DNA of 7,148 nucleotides from Planctomycetota bacterium (GTDB lineage: Bacteria > Planctomycetota > UBA11346), in contig SLQH01000279.1 of NCBI GenBank assembly GCA_007131555.1, positions 1 to 7,148 on the forward strand, in the 5' to 3' direction. Of this stretch, positions 1 through 6,823 are shown piece by piece. How positions within the stretch are numbered: the stretch's first letter is position 1; each line of letters starts with the position of its first letter. The position numbers and the translations under genes are program-made. A model generated the notes under the pieces. It searched no databases. It was given only the letters and a program-made list of their open reading frames with translations, and was not told the origin of the DNA.

Positions 1-2
1 CT

Positions 3-839
3 CTTGGCTTTGTGGACGACAGGGTCAAGATATTCAAGGGGGCGCAGGGTCTGGGCAAGCGCAGCAAGATCCTCCTCCAGATTGGCCTGGGCCTGGTCTG
101 CGGCCTGTGGTTCTGGTGGAACGATGGCAACAACGGGGCCTTCACCATTGGCCAGATTCACGCTCGTGAGATCAGCGAGGGGGTCTGGGCTTGGCGCTAC
201 AGCGGCCTGCAGGCCATCGATAACGCCCTGACCCTGCCATTTCTCAGTCTCGACTACGCGCCCCGCATCGGCCTGGGCATCGTCCTGTGGACCCTGGTGA
301 TGACCTTCATGTGTTCGAATTCGGTCAACTTCACCGACGGCCTCGATGGTCTGGCCTCGGGGGTGATGCTGATTGCCGCCTTGGCCTTCATGGTCATCGC
401 CTATGCCGCCAGCCATTTCATCGCCGCCTATCATCTTGGCATCATCTACGTGCCTGGAGCCCAGGAGATCACCATCTTCTGCGCGGCTCTGGCCGGGGGC
501 TGTCTAGGCTTCATGTGGTTCAACGGTCACCCAGCCGAGGTCTTCATGGGCGATACCGGCTCCCAGGCCCTGGGTGGAGTCCTGGCCATGATCGCCATGT
601 GCTGCAAGCAGGAGTTCCTGCTGCTGCTGGTCGGCTCGGTGTTCTTCATTGAAGGGGCCTCGGTATTCCTGCAGGTGGTGTATTTCCGCTCCACCGGGGG
701 CAAGCGCCTGTTCCTGTGCGCCCCCATCCATCATCACTTCCAGTACAAGGGTTGGGATGAGAGCAAGATCGTGATTCGGTTCTGGATCGTAGCCGCAGTG
801 ACCGCCCTGCTGGCCCTGGCGACCCTGAAGCTGCGTTGA
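3..839 (+). CDS. mraY: Phospho-MurNAc-pentapeptide transferase MraY, 5' partial
   Basis: This integral membrane enzyme of the inner membrane transfers phospho-MurNAc-pentapeptide from UDP to undecaprenyl phosphate, giving lipid I. The frame is open to the left edge, so the true start and the first membrane segments lie outside; the GTG at 12 is an internal Val codon, not a start. The visible 278 residues begin in the DDxxK active-site motif (LGFVDDRVK, residues 1-9). NSVNFTDGLDGLA follows, then WFNGHPAEVFMGDTGS, whose Asp matches the catalytic Asp267 of E. coli MraY, and PIHHHFQYKGW, the triple-His motif. The C-terminus (RFWIVAAVTALLALATLKLR) aligns with E. coli to the end. The loop after the first motif is longer than in E. 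coli. The gene ends 11 bases before ftsW, where murD would normally sit. The family call is certain; only the length is unknown. Confidence 0.97.
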   Translation, partial: LGFVDDRVKIFKGAQGLGKRSKILLQIGLGLVCGLWFWWNDGNNGAFTIGQIHAREISEGVWAWRYSGLQAIDNALTLPFLSLDYAPRIGLGIVLWTLVMTFMCSNSVNFTDGLDGLASGVMLIAALAFMVIAYAASHFIAAYHLGIIYVPGAQEITIFCAALAGGCLGFMWFNGHPAEVFMGDTGSQALGGVLAMIAMCCKQEFLLLLVGSVFFIEGASVFLQVVYFRSTGGKRLFLCAPIHHHFQYKGWDESKIVIRFWIVAAVTALLALATLKLR

Positions 840-845
840 AGGAGG
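839..845 (+). promoter_or_regulatory. Shine-Dalgarno site that fixes the ftsW start
   Basis: AAGGAGG lies 5 bases before the ATG at 851. It overlaps the last base of the mraY stop codon. It rules out the upstream in-frame TTG at 836, which precedes the site, and makes ATG 851 clearly better than the GTG at 848. Confidence 0.85.
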
Positions 846-850
846 ATGTG

Positions 851-2041
851 ATGACCAATGGCTTGATGGCCTTGCGGGTGGCGATGTGGGGCATCGTTCT
901 GTTCCTGTGCGCCTTGGGGATGGTCATGATCGCCTCGACCACGGTCTACAGTCGTGGTCCGGATATGGACCCCAGTTTCCTGATCAAGCAGGGCATCGCC
1001 CTGGTGGCTGGTCTGGTGGCGGCCTGGACAGTGAGCCGGATGGGCAGCGACATGCTGCGCCAGCCCTGGTTGGTGCTGCTGATCGGGGCCGGCACCCTGG
1101 CCCTGCTGGCCGTCACCCCGTATATCGGCCAGACCCGCAACGGTGCCACCCGCTGGATCAGCCTGGGGCCGATCCTGATCCAGCCGGCGGAACTGGCCAA
1201 GGTGGCCTTGATCGTGGTCATGGCTTGGTATCTGATCAGAGTCGAGGAGAAGGTGCGGGTCACCTGGAATGGGGTTCTCCTGCCCTTGATCGGTTTTGCC
1301 GTTCTCAGCGCCCTGGTCTTTCGCACCCGCGACCTGGGCTCGGTGGTGATCCTGGCCGGGGTGCTATGGGTGATGTGGCTGTACAGCGGAGCCAACTGGT
1401 TCTACAGCAGTCTGTTGGGAATCCTGTGCCTGCCGATGGCCCTGTACGTGTCGGTGTTCAAGGAAGGCTACCGTTTTGATCGTATGCTGGCCTTCATCAA
1501 CAACCCCCTGAGTCCGCATAACGAGTGGGCCTACCAGTTGCGTCATAGCATCATTGCTCTTGGCAGTGGCGGCAATCATGGTCAGGGACTGGGTACCGGC
1601 TCCTTCTCTCAACGTGGCTTCGTGCCGGAACGGCACACGGATTTCATCTTTTCCGTGATTGGTGAGGAGTTGGGCTACTGGGGAACGGTAGGCTGCGCCT
1701 TCGCCTATCTCCTGTTGTTGGTCATCGGCTTGATGGTAGCGGCCCGTACCCGTGATTTGCATCAGCGGTTGCTGGTCATCGGGGCTGTGGTCCTGCTGGT
1801 CGTCCAGGCCTTCGCCAACATGATGGTGGTCACCGGGCTGATCCCGACCAAGGGTCTGACCCTGCCCTTCGTCAGCTATGGTGGATCAAGCCTGTTCGTG
1901 TGCCTGGTGGCGGTGGGTATCATCGATGCCGTGGTCCGCCAGTTGACCCGTAGTCAGCCGGTGGTTGAGGCCTCTACCACCCGCATCGGGGCGGCGGTGG
2001 TCAGTCATCGCTCGGCGGCGCTGGCCCGGAGTTGGTCGTGA
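851..2041 (+). CDS. ftsW: Septal peptidoglycan polymerase FtsW (SEDS family)
   Basis: FtsW is a polytopic inner-membrane glycosyltransferase of the SEDS family that polymerises lipid II at the division septum together with a class B penicillin-binding protein. The product is 396 residues, a normal length, with many hydrophobic segments from about residue 8 onward. Family motifs are in order: RWISLG (101-106), QPAELAK (111-117), RDLGS after the mid-protein loop, PERHTDFIFSVIGEELG (259-275, with Asp264 at the position linked to catalysis in RodA/FtsW) and PTKGLTLPFVSYGGSS (332-347). That last motif, with PTKG, favours FtsW over RodA, as does the dcw context. The start at ATG 851 is chosen for its AAGGAGG site. 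The last four bases overlap murG. TTG and GGT codons are commoner here and in mraY than in the murG-ddl stretch, which is more strongly CTG/GCC biased. The basic C-terminal tail after residue 365 is poorly conserved, as usual. Confidence 0.97.
   Translation: MTNGLMALRVAMWGIVLFLCALGMVMIASTTVYSRGPDMDPSFLIKQGIALVAGLVAAWTVSRMGSDMLRQPWLVLLIGAGTLALLAVTPYIGQTRNGATRWISLGPILIQPAELAKVALIVVMAWYLIRVEEKVRVTWNGVLLPLIGFAVLSALVFRTRDLGSVVILAGVLWVMWLYSGANWFYSSLLGILCLPMALYVSVFKEGYRFDRMLAFINNPLSPHNEWAYQLRHSIIALGSGGNHGQGLGTGSFSQRGFVPERHTDFIFSVIGEELGYWGTVGCAFAYLLLLVIGLMVAARTRDLHQRLLVIGAVVLLVVQAFANMMVVTGLIPTKGLTLPFVSYGGSSLFVCLVAVGIIDAVVRQLTRSQPVVEASTTRIGAAVVSHRSAALARSWS
2028..2031 (+). promoter_or_regulatory. Shine-Dalgarno site for murG inside the end of ftsW
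   Basis: GGAG lies 6 bases before the GTG at 2038, inside the last codons of ftsW. The alternative in-frame TTG at 2032 directly abuts this site and so is a poor start. The chosen GTG shares bases with the ftsW stop (GTGA, 2038-2041), which suggests translational coupling. Confidence 0.65.
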
Positions 2042-3102
2042 GGGCTGCTAGCGGCGTGCTGATCTGCGGTGGTGGGACCGGTGGCCATGTCTTCCCCGGC
2101 TTGGCCCTGGCGGCGGCCTGTCGTCGTCTGGGTATCGGGGATCTGCGCTGGATCGGCGACCGTGAGCGCCTGGAGGGCCGTCTGGTCCCGGCCGCCGGCA
2201 TCGACCTGCTGCCCTGCGGCTGGTCCCGGCCCCGGCGGCGTGATCCACGCTGGTATCTGACCGCCGTCATGCAGACCTGGGCCATGTGGCGCATCTGGCA
2301 GCGCCGCCGACCGGCGGTGGTGGTGGCCCTGGGGGGCTATGCCGCCCTGGCGCCGGGGCTGCTGGCGGTCCTTGATCGTCGGCCCCTGGTGGTGATGGAG
2401 CAGAACGCCCTGCCCGGACGCAGCAACCGCCTGCTGGCCCGCTGGTCGCGGGCGGTGATCACCCAGTTCGCCGAGGCTGCGGCCTGGCTGCCCCGGGCCA
2501 AGGTCCGGCTGCTGGGCAATCCGGTGCGGACCCTGACCGCCCAGGCGCGTGGGCGTGGCCCCGGTCTGCGCCTGCTGGTGATGGGCGGCAGCCTGGGCGC
2601 CCGCAGCCTCAACGATCTGCTGATCGCTGCCGCCCCGGCCCTGGCCGCCATCACCGGCCTGAGCCTGGTGCATCTGGCCGGCGAGGAGGATCGCGAGCGA
2701 GTGGCGGCGGCCTATCACCGCGCCGGCTTGGCGGCCGAGGTCATGGGCTTCTGCGACGACATGCCCGCTCTGTACGACCGGGTCGACCTGGTCCTGGGCC
2801 GCAGCGGGGCGACCAGCGTCGCCGAATGCTGCGCGGCTGGCCTGGGAGCCCTGTACATCCCCCTGCCCTGGGCCGCTGACGATCATCAACGGGCCAACGC
2901 CCGGGCCGTGGCCCGCCTCGGCGGGGCGGTGCTGCTCTCACAGTCGCAGATCAGTCCGGCCGGTCTGGTGCGGGTGCTGACCCGCCTGGCCGCCCGTCCG
3001 CAGGAGGTCGCCCGACTGGGGCAGCGGGCCCGGCTGGGAGCCCATCCCCAGGCGGCCGATGACGTCGCCCGCCTAGTGGCCGACCTGGGAGGTCGGCGAT
3101 GA
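2038..3102 (+). CDS. murG: UDP-GlcNAc:lipid I N-acetylglucosaminyltransferase MurG
   Basis: MurG is a peripheral enzyme on the inner face of the cytoplasmic membrane that adds GlcNAc from UDP-GlcNAc to lipid I, giving lipid II, the substrate of FtsW. The protein has 354 residues, typical of this GT-B, GT28-family enzyme. In order it shows the N-terminal glycine loop GGGTGGH (11-17), EQNALPGRSNR (121-131), the second-domain glycine loop MGGSLGARSLND (182-193), RSGATSVAE (255-263) and DDHQRANA (281-288). The last two form the UDP-GlcNAc site in E. coli MurG. The usual GGSQGA reads GGSLGA here, a mild change. The start is a GTG overlapping the ftsW stop by 4 bases, with GGAG 6 bases upstream. 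The end overlaps murC in ATGA. Codon use is strongly CTG/GCC. No truncation or missing key residue was seen. Confidence 0.97.
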   Translation: MRAASGVLICGGGTGGHVFPGLALAAACRRLGIGDLRWIGDRERLEGRLVPAAGIDLLPCGWSRPRRRDPRWYLTAVMQTWAMWRIWQRRRPAVVVALGGYAALAPGLLAVLDRRPLVVMEQNALPGRSNRLLARWSRAVITQFAEAAAWLPRAKVRLLGNPVRTLTAQARGRGPGLRLLVMGGSLGARSLNDLLIAAAPALAAITGLSLVHLAGEEDRERVAAAYHRAGLAAEVMGFCDDMPALYDRVDLVLGRSGATSVAECCAAGLGALYIPLPWAADDHQRANARAVARLGGAVLLSQSQISPAGLVRVLTRLAARPQEVARLGQRARLGAHPQAADDVARLVADLGGRR

Positions 3103-4472
3103 ACCCCTTTGCCGGTCGGCACGTGCATCTGATGGGCATCGGTGGTTGCGGTATGCGCGCCCTGGTGCCCTTGCTGCGGCGCTGTGGGGCGACGATCAGC
3201 GGTTGTGATGTGGCCGATTCGAGCACCGTCCAGGCCCTGCGGGCGACTGGCTGCCAGGTCTGGCTGGGGCATGATCCGGCCCATCTGGATGGGGTTGATG
3301 TGGTGGTCCATACCAGCGCCGTGGCCAGCAACCATCATGAACTGCGCCAGGCCCAGGCTAACGGTTGTGACATCATGAGTCGGGCCTCGTGCCTGGCCGA
3401 ACTGATGCGCGATCATCGCACCGTGGCCGTGGTCGGCAGTCACGGCAAGACCAGCACCGCCTGGATGCTGGCCCATCTGTTGCGCTCAGCCGGTCGCGAT
3501 CCGGCAGTGATGATCGGCGGGGCTGGCGAACTGGTCGATGAAGACCATGTCGGCGGTGACGACTGGTTCGTGGCCGAAATAGACGAATCCGATGGCGGCT
3601 TCGGGCATGTCGATCCCCGCATCGTGGTGGTGACCAACCTTGAGGCCGAGCATGTCCGGCATTACGGCGGCTTTCCGGCCCTGGTCCAGGCCATGGCCGG
3701 ATGGCTGGGCCAGGTGCCGGAGGACGGTCTGGTCATCGCCGGTACCGAACGCCTGCCCGAGGAGCTGTTGGCGGCCTGCCGCTGTCCGGTGCGGCGTTGC
3801 GGCATCGAGGCCGGTGAGATCCAGGCCCATGATCTGCGCCTGGAGGCCGGCGGCGGCAGCGCCCGGATCCGTTGGCAGGGACGCGATCATGGTCGGCTGC
3901 TGGTGCCGCGCCCAGGCCGGCACATGATCGCCAACGCCCTGCTGGCCTGGGCCGCGGCCGAGGCCGTACATCCTGGCATCGATCCCCAGGCCCTGGCCAC
4001 CTGCACTCCCATCCGTCGCCGTTTCACCGATCAGGGCACGGTTGCCGGGGTGCGGGTGATCGAGGACTACGCCCATCATCCCACCGAGGTCGCAGCCACC
4101 ATCGCCGCCGCCGCCCTGGGCGGGGGCGCGGTCCATGTGGTGTTCCAGCCCCATCGCTACACCCGTACCGCCGACTGTTTCGCCGGGTTCTGCGCCGCCT
4201 TCGATCAGGCGGCAGCGGTGGTCATCCTGCCGGTCTATGCTGCTGCCGAGGATCCGGTAGCCGGTCCGGGGGCCCGTGATCTGGCCGAGGCCATCGCTGG
4301 GCGCCGGGGGGCCGATGGGGCCAGGGTCCAGCATCTGCGCCAGATCGCGGCCGCGGTCGACTTCCTGGCTGCCCATGCCCGGCCCGGTGACTGCTGCCTA
4401 GTGCTGGGGGCCGGGGATGTCGGACGGGTCATCGAACCCCTGCGGGCGGCCCTGGCCAGGGGGCGGTCATGA
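3099..4472 (+). CDS. murC: UDP-N-acetylmuramate--L-alanine ligase MurC
   Basis: MurC is the cytoplasmic ATP-dependent ligase that adds the first amino acid, normally L-Ala, to UDP-MurNAc. The product is 457 residues, slightly shorter than the E. coli enzyme. The N-terminal Rossmann-like domain has MGIGGCGM (12-19). The central ATPase domain has GSHGKTS (113-119) with Lys117 and Thr118 at the phosphate site, and EIDESDG (160-166), the acidic metal-binding motif (EADESDG in E. coli). The C-terminal domain has RRRFTDQG, EDYAHHPTE (322-330) and FQPHRYTRT. The DDYAHHP form, HTSAV in the first domain, and the place before murB all identify MurC rather than MurD, MurE, MurF or Mpl. It starts inside the murG stop (ATGA) with GGGAGG 6 bases upstream, and ends inside the murB start. 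The amino acid added cannot be read from sequence with certainty. Confidence 0.96.
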   Translation: MNPFAGRHVHLMGIGGCGMRALVPLLRRCGATISGCDVADSSTVQALRATGCQVWLGHDPAHLDGVDVVVHTSAVASNHHELRQAQANGCDIMSRASCLAELMRDHRTVAVVGSHGKTSTAWMLAHLLRSAGRDPAVMIGGAGELVDEDHVGGDDWFVAEIDESDGGFGHVDPRIVVVTNLEAEHVRHYGGFPALVQAMAGWLGQVPEDGLVIAGTERLPEELLAACRCPVRRCGIEAGEIQAHDLRLEAGGGSARIRWQGRDHGRLLVPRPGRHMIANALLAWAAAEAVHPGIDPQALATCTPIRRRFTDQGTVAGVRVIEDYAHHPTEVAATIAAAALGGGAVHVVFQPHRYTRTADCFAGFCAAFDQAAAVVILPVYAAAEDPVAGPGARDLAEAIAGRRGADGARVQHLRQIAAAVDFLAAHARPGDCCLVLGAGDVGRVIEPLRAALARGRS

Positions 4473-5377
4473 CCTGTGCCACCGATCCCCAGGCCCGCAC
4501 CGTGGCCATGGCCAATCTGACCAGTTTCGGTATCGGCGGTCCGGTGGAACTGATCACCATCGACAGCCTTGATCAGCTGGCCGCCCTGTCCGATCGTCCC
4601 CAGCGCTGGCTGGGGGGCGGCGCCAATCTCCTGGTGGCCGATGACGGTCTACCGGAACCGGTCCTGACCCTGGGGCGGCGCTACGCCGGCTGTCACTGGC
4701 AAGACCTGCCTGACGGTGGTCTGCGCCTGCGGGCGGGAGCGGCCCTGGGGCTGCCGGGCCTGATCCAGCGCTGCCTGCGCCGGGGCGCGGCCGGGCTGGA
4801 GGACCTGGCCGCCATCCCCGGCAGCGTCGGCGGGGCCTTGTGGATGAATGCCGGGCCTCCCGGACGGGGTCTGGCCGAGCGGGTCCGCCGCCTACGCTGG
4901 TGGTGTCCACAGGAGCGTCGGGCCCGCTGGTCCTGGCGCGAGGAACTGCCGCTGGCTTATCGCGGCTGCGGCCTGGGTGAGGGGGCGGTGATCCTGGCGG
5001 CCGAGTTCGACCTCCAGCCCGGTCCGGTTGCGGCGTTGCGTCAACGCTTCCTGGCCGCCCGCCAGCTCAAGGCCGACAGTCAGCCCCTGGCCAGCCCCAG
5101 TGCCGGTTGCGTGTTCCGCAACCCGGCGCCCGGCCAGTCGGCCGGCCGCCTGCTTGATGAACTGGGGACCAAGGGCTGGCGCTGTGGCGATGCCGTGGTC
5201 TCAGCCCAGCACGCCAACTTCATCATCAATGCCCAGGCCGCCCGGGCCAGCGAGGTCTGCGCCCTGATCGACCGCCTGCGCCGGCATGTCTGGCGCGAAC
5301 GGCGGGTGGCTCTGGAGCTGGAGATCGTCTGCTGGGGCTGCCATCCATCCGACGATTTCCGGCAGAACGATCATTGA
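4469..5377 (+). CDS. murB: UDP-N-acetylenolpyruvoylglucosamine reductase MurB
   Basis: MurB is the cytoplasmic FAD enzyme that uses NADPH to reduce UDP-GlcNAc-enolpyruvate to UDP-MurNAc. At 302 residues it fits the shorter (type II) MurB form. Seen in order: TSFGIGGP (18-25), the FAD loop LGGGANLLVADDG (48-60), GLEDLAAIPGSVGGALWMNAG (ending at 129), YRGC (164-167) with the substrate-binding Arg165, SAGCVFRNP (211-219), and LELE with Glu285, which matches the second catalytic acid near the C-terminus. The residue that donates the proton is Ser229 in E. coli; the matching place here is Cys214. YRGC likewise has Cys where YRxS is usual. The gene is coupled to murC through an ATGA overlap with a weak AGGGGG site at 4458-4463. 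It ends 15 bases before ddl. All other features point to a working enzyme. Confidence 0.95.
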   Translation: MTCATDPQARTVAMANLTSFGIGGPVELITIDSLDQLAALSDRPQRWLGGGANLLVADDGLPEPVLTLGRRYAGCHWQDLPDGGLRLRAGAALGLPGLIQRCLRRGAAGLEDLAAIPGSVGGALWMNAGPPGRGLAERVRRLRWWCPQERRARWSWREELPLAYRGCGLGEGAVILAAEFDLQPGPVAALRQRFLAARQLKADSQPLASPSAGCVFRNPAPGQSAGRLLDELGTKGWRCGDAVVSAQHANFIINAQAARASEVCALIDRLRRHVWRERRVALELEIVCWGCHPSDDFRQNDH

Positions 5378-5381
5378 GGAC

Positions 5382-5385
5382 AGGA
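5382..5385 (+). promoter_or_regulatory. Shine-Dalgarno site for ddl
   Basis: AGGA lies 7 bases before the ATG at 5393, in the short murB-ddl gap. It supports ATG 5393 over the in-frame ATG at 5408, which would have no comparable site at proper distance. Confidence 0.6.
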
Positions 5386-5392
5386 ACCAGCC

Positions 5393-6373
5393 ATGCGCAC
5401 CACCTTCATGCAGCAGATCGACCTGGTCATGGGCGGCCCCGGCCCCGAGGCCGACATCAGCCGGGCCAGCGCCCGCCATATCGCCCCGGTGCTGACCGAC
5501 CTGGGCCATGACGTGCAGCTGATCGATGTCGATCAACAGCTCGACTTCGCCCGCCTGCGTCCCAACAGCGTGGTCTTCAATGTCATCCATGGCCGGTACG
5601 GCGAGGACGGGACCCTGCAGGCGGCCCTGGAGGCGGTCGAGCGTACCTCCATCGGTTCTGATAGTGCTGCCAGCCGTCTGTGCATCGACAAGGCGGCGAC
5701 CAAGCAGGTCCTGCAAGCGGCCGGCGTGCCGGTACCCGAGGGGGTGGTGGTGGCCGCTGACGATCCCGGCACCGAGGCCGCCGCGGCCCTGGCGGCGGCT
5801 GACGGCCTGATCGTCAAGCCGTCCTGCGAGGGCAGTTCCTTCGGCCTGCGCCTGGTCGATGACCCGGCCCTGGTGGCGGCGGCCATCGCTGATGCCCGGA
5901 CCGAGGTCGGAGCGCTGGCGATGCTGGTCGAGACCCGTCTGCGCGGCCAGGAGTATTCGGTCAGCGTGCTCCAGGGCGGTGGTGAACAGCTGATGACTCT
6001 CAGCCCGGTGGCCATCACCGTGGCCGACACCTACGACTTCGCCGCCAAGTACCAGCGCAGCGACACCGGCTTCAGCTTCGTTGAGGATCCAGAACTCAAG
6101 CAGGCCCTGTCCGATCTGGCCCGCCGGGCCTTCACCGCCTGCGCCTGCCGCGATCTGGCCCGGGTCGACATCATGGCCGATCGGGCCGGTCGCCTGCATG
6201 TGCTGGAGATCAACACCCTGCCCGGTTTCACCGATCACAGTCTGGTGCCGATGGCCGCCAGCCATGACGGCCTGGGTCTGCCCTTCCTGCTCGAACATCT
6301 GGTGCTGCGGGCCGCCGACCGCCGGGTATGCCGCTGCAAGTATCATGCGGATGAGGGGGTGGAGCATGCCTGA
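5393..6373 (+). CDS. ddl: D-alanine--D-alanine ligase (ATP-grasp)
   Basis: This cytoplasmic ATP-grasp enzyme joins two D-Ala into the dipeptide that ends the peptidoglycan stem and is the target of vancomycin. The product has 326 residues, slightly longer than E. coli DdlB because of a tail after about residue 306. Motifs: GGPGPEADIS (14-23) with Glu19 at the place of E. coli Glu15, HGRYGEDGTLQ (66-76), IDK (98-100) with the ATP-binding Lys100, KPSCEGSSFG (142-151), Arg257 and Asp259 in RVDIM, and LEINTLPGFTDHSLVP (271-286) with metal ligands Glu272 and Asn274. The N-terminal motif differs from the common GGxSxEREVS. The ligand for the second substrate is read as D-Ala from the family and context; D-lactate or D-serine specificity cannot be excluded from sequence alone, but the operon makes a standard ligase most likely. 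It is the last gene of the run. Confidence 0.95.
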   Translation: MRTTFMQQIDLVMGGPGPEADISRASARHIAPVLTDLGHDVQLIDVDQQLDFARLRPNSVVFNVIHGRYGEDGTLQAALEAVERTSIGSDSAASRLCIDKAATKQVLQAAGVPVPEGVVVAADDPGTEAAAALAAADGLIVKPSCEGSSFGLRLVDDPALVAAAIADARTEVGALAMLVETRLRGQEYSVSVLQGGGEQLMTLSPVAITVADTYDFAAKYQRSDTGFSFVEDPELKQALSDLARRAFTACACRDLARVDIMADRAGRLHVLEINTLPGFTDHSLVPMAASHDGLGLPFLLEHLVLRAADRRVCRCKYHADEGVEHA

Positions 6374-6416
6374 GGGGTTCTGTGGACAACAATCAGCTAC
6401 AGACCTTCTTCCTCCC

Positions 6417-6443
6417 TTCGTGTTCTTCGTGTCCTTCGTGGTT
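6417..6443 (-). repeat. Tandem 9-base repeat module A
   Basis: Three units in a row read TTCGTGTTC, TTCGTGTCC and TTCGTGGTT on the + strand, followed by AAAA. Read on the - strand the module is TTTTAACCACGAAGGACACG and onward, so it shares its TTTTA-CCAC start and CAC spacing with modules D and E to the right. No inverted partner of its own was found. Confidence 0.85.
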
Positions 6444-6460
6444 AAAATGTATTATGACTG

Positions 6461-6493
6461 CTCAGGCCACAAGGAACTGGATGATGGCCTGAG
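6461..6493. repeat. Perfect 9-bp inverted repeat
   Basis: CTCAGGCCA (6461-6469) and TGGCCTGAG (6485-6493) are exact reverse complements around a 15-base loop. There is no T run after it, so it is a poor intrinsic terminator. GGCCTGAG occurs again at 6721-6728, just right of module C, so the left arm could pair with either copy. Confidence 0.75.
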
Positions 6494-6510
6494 AAGAGCA
6501 CTTATCTCAT

Positions 6511-6530
6511 TCTTTGCGCCTCTGCGCCTT
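6511..6530 (-). repeat. Repeat module B, left arm of the B/C inverted pair
   Basis: TCTTTGCGCCTCTGCGCCTT is the reverse complement of 6693-6712 with 19 of 20 positions matching. The two arms are about 160 bases apart. Two TGCGCCT units are visible inside it. Confidence 0.85.
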
Positions 6531-6641
6531 GGCTTCTTTTCTTGAATCGACCAGGAGCACCGTTCGTTGATTATACCCCGTCGTCATTGTCGTAAGAGCC
6601 TGGTCAGATGGCAGGGGAGCACATTGAACCTGTATTCCGTT

Positions 6642-6672
6642 GGAGACTGCGTATCCGTGGACGGCGGTCTCC
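6642..6672. repeat. Compact stem-loop in the B/C core
   Basis: GGAGACTGC (6642-6650) pairs with GCGGTCTCC (6664-6672), giving nine pairs of which one is G-U, around a 13-base loop. It is not followed by a T run on either strand. A second, looser 7-bp inverted pair, GACCAGG (6549-6555) and CCTGGTC (6599-6605), lies to its left in the same core. The role is unknown. Confidence 0.5.
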
Positions 6673-6688
6673 CTCAGAGGACATAAAA

Positions 6689-6712
6689 CGCAAAGGCGCA
6701 AAGGCGCAAAGA
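6689..6712 (+). repeat. Tandem 8-base repeat module C
   Basis: Three units in a row: CGCAAAGG, CGCAAAGG and CGCAAAGA. The right 20 bases (6693-6712) are the inverted copy of module B, with one mismatch. Confidence 0.88.
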
Positions 6713-6736
6713 GCCAGAAAGGCCTGAGTAGTGACG

Positions 6737-6752
6737 TTTTTTTTTTTTTTTT
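6737..6752. repeat. Homopolymer run of 16 T
   Basis: Sixteen T residues in a row on the + strand directly precede module D. Modules A and E carry only four T at the same place (reading each in the same sense), so the run looks like an expansion of a normal module edge. No strong GC-rich stem precedes it, so it is not a convincing terminator. Confidence 0.9.
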
Positions 6753-6769
6753 ACAGAGGACACAGAGAG
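6753..6769 (+). repeat. Repeat module D, left arm of the D/E inverted pair
   Basis: ACAGAGGACACAGAGAG pairs with 6807-6823: 15 of 17 positions are exact complements, one is G-G and one G-U. Part of the T run could pair further with the AAAA at 6827-6830. It resembles module A read on the - strand. Confidence 0.82.
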
Positions 6770-6806
6770 CATAGATAAGAGATGACATGGCACCTGACAA
6801 CCACCC

Positions 6807-6823
6807 TTCTCTGTGTGCTCTGT
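6807..6823 (-). repeat. Repeat module E, right arm of the D/E inverted pair
   Basis: TTCTCTGTGTGCTCTGT is the inverted counterpart of module D. The full module runs to the AAAA at 6827-6830; on the - strand it begins TTTTACCACAGAGCACACAG, which matches the start of module A read the same way. Confidence 0.82.

Noticed and set aside
836..850. TTG 836 or GTG 848 as the ftsW start
   Set aside because: The AAGGAGG site at 839-845 lies after TTG 836 and is best spaced for ATG 851.
5201..6367. Long open frame on the - strand, opposite the end of murB and all of ddl
   Set aside because: It mirrors the GC-rich codon use of two certain genes, its product looks like no family I know, and it has no context as a gene. 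The similar - strand frames at 2005-2889 and 3486-4376 are rejected for the same reason.
6381..6389. TGTGGACAA, one mismatch from a DnaA box
   Set aside because: It is single, with no cluster of boxes, no AT-rich unwinding region and no replication gene nearby; chance is enough to explain it.
6461..6493. Intrinsic terminator of the dcw operon
   Set aside because: The stem is perfect, but the loop is 15 bases and no T run follows. The T run at 6737 lacks a strong stem before it. Neither meets the usual pattern.
6417..6712. CRISPR array
   Set aside because: The repeat units are 8 to 9 bases, directly adjacent without spacers, and in mixed orientation; no cas gene is present.
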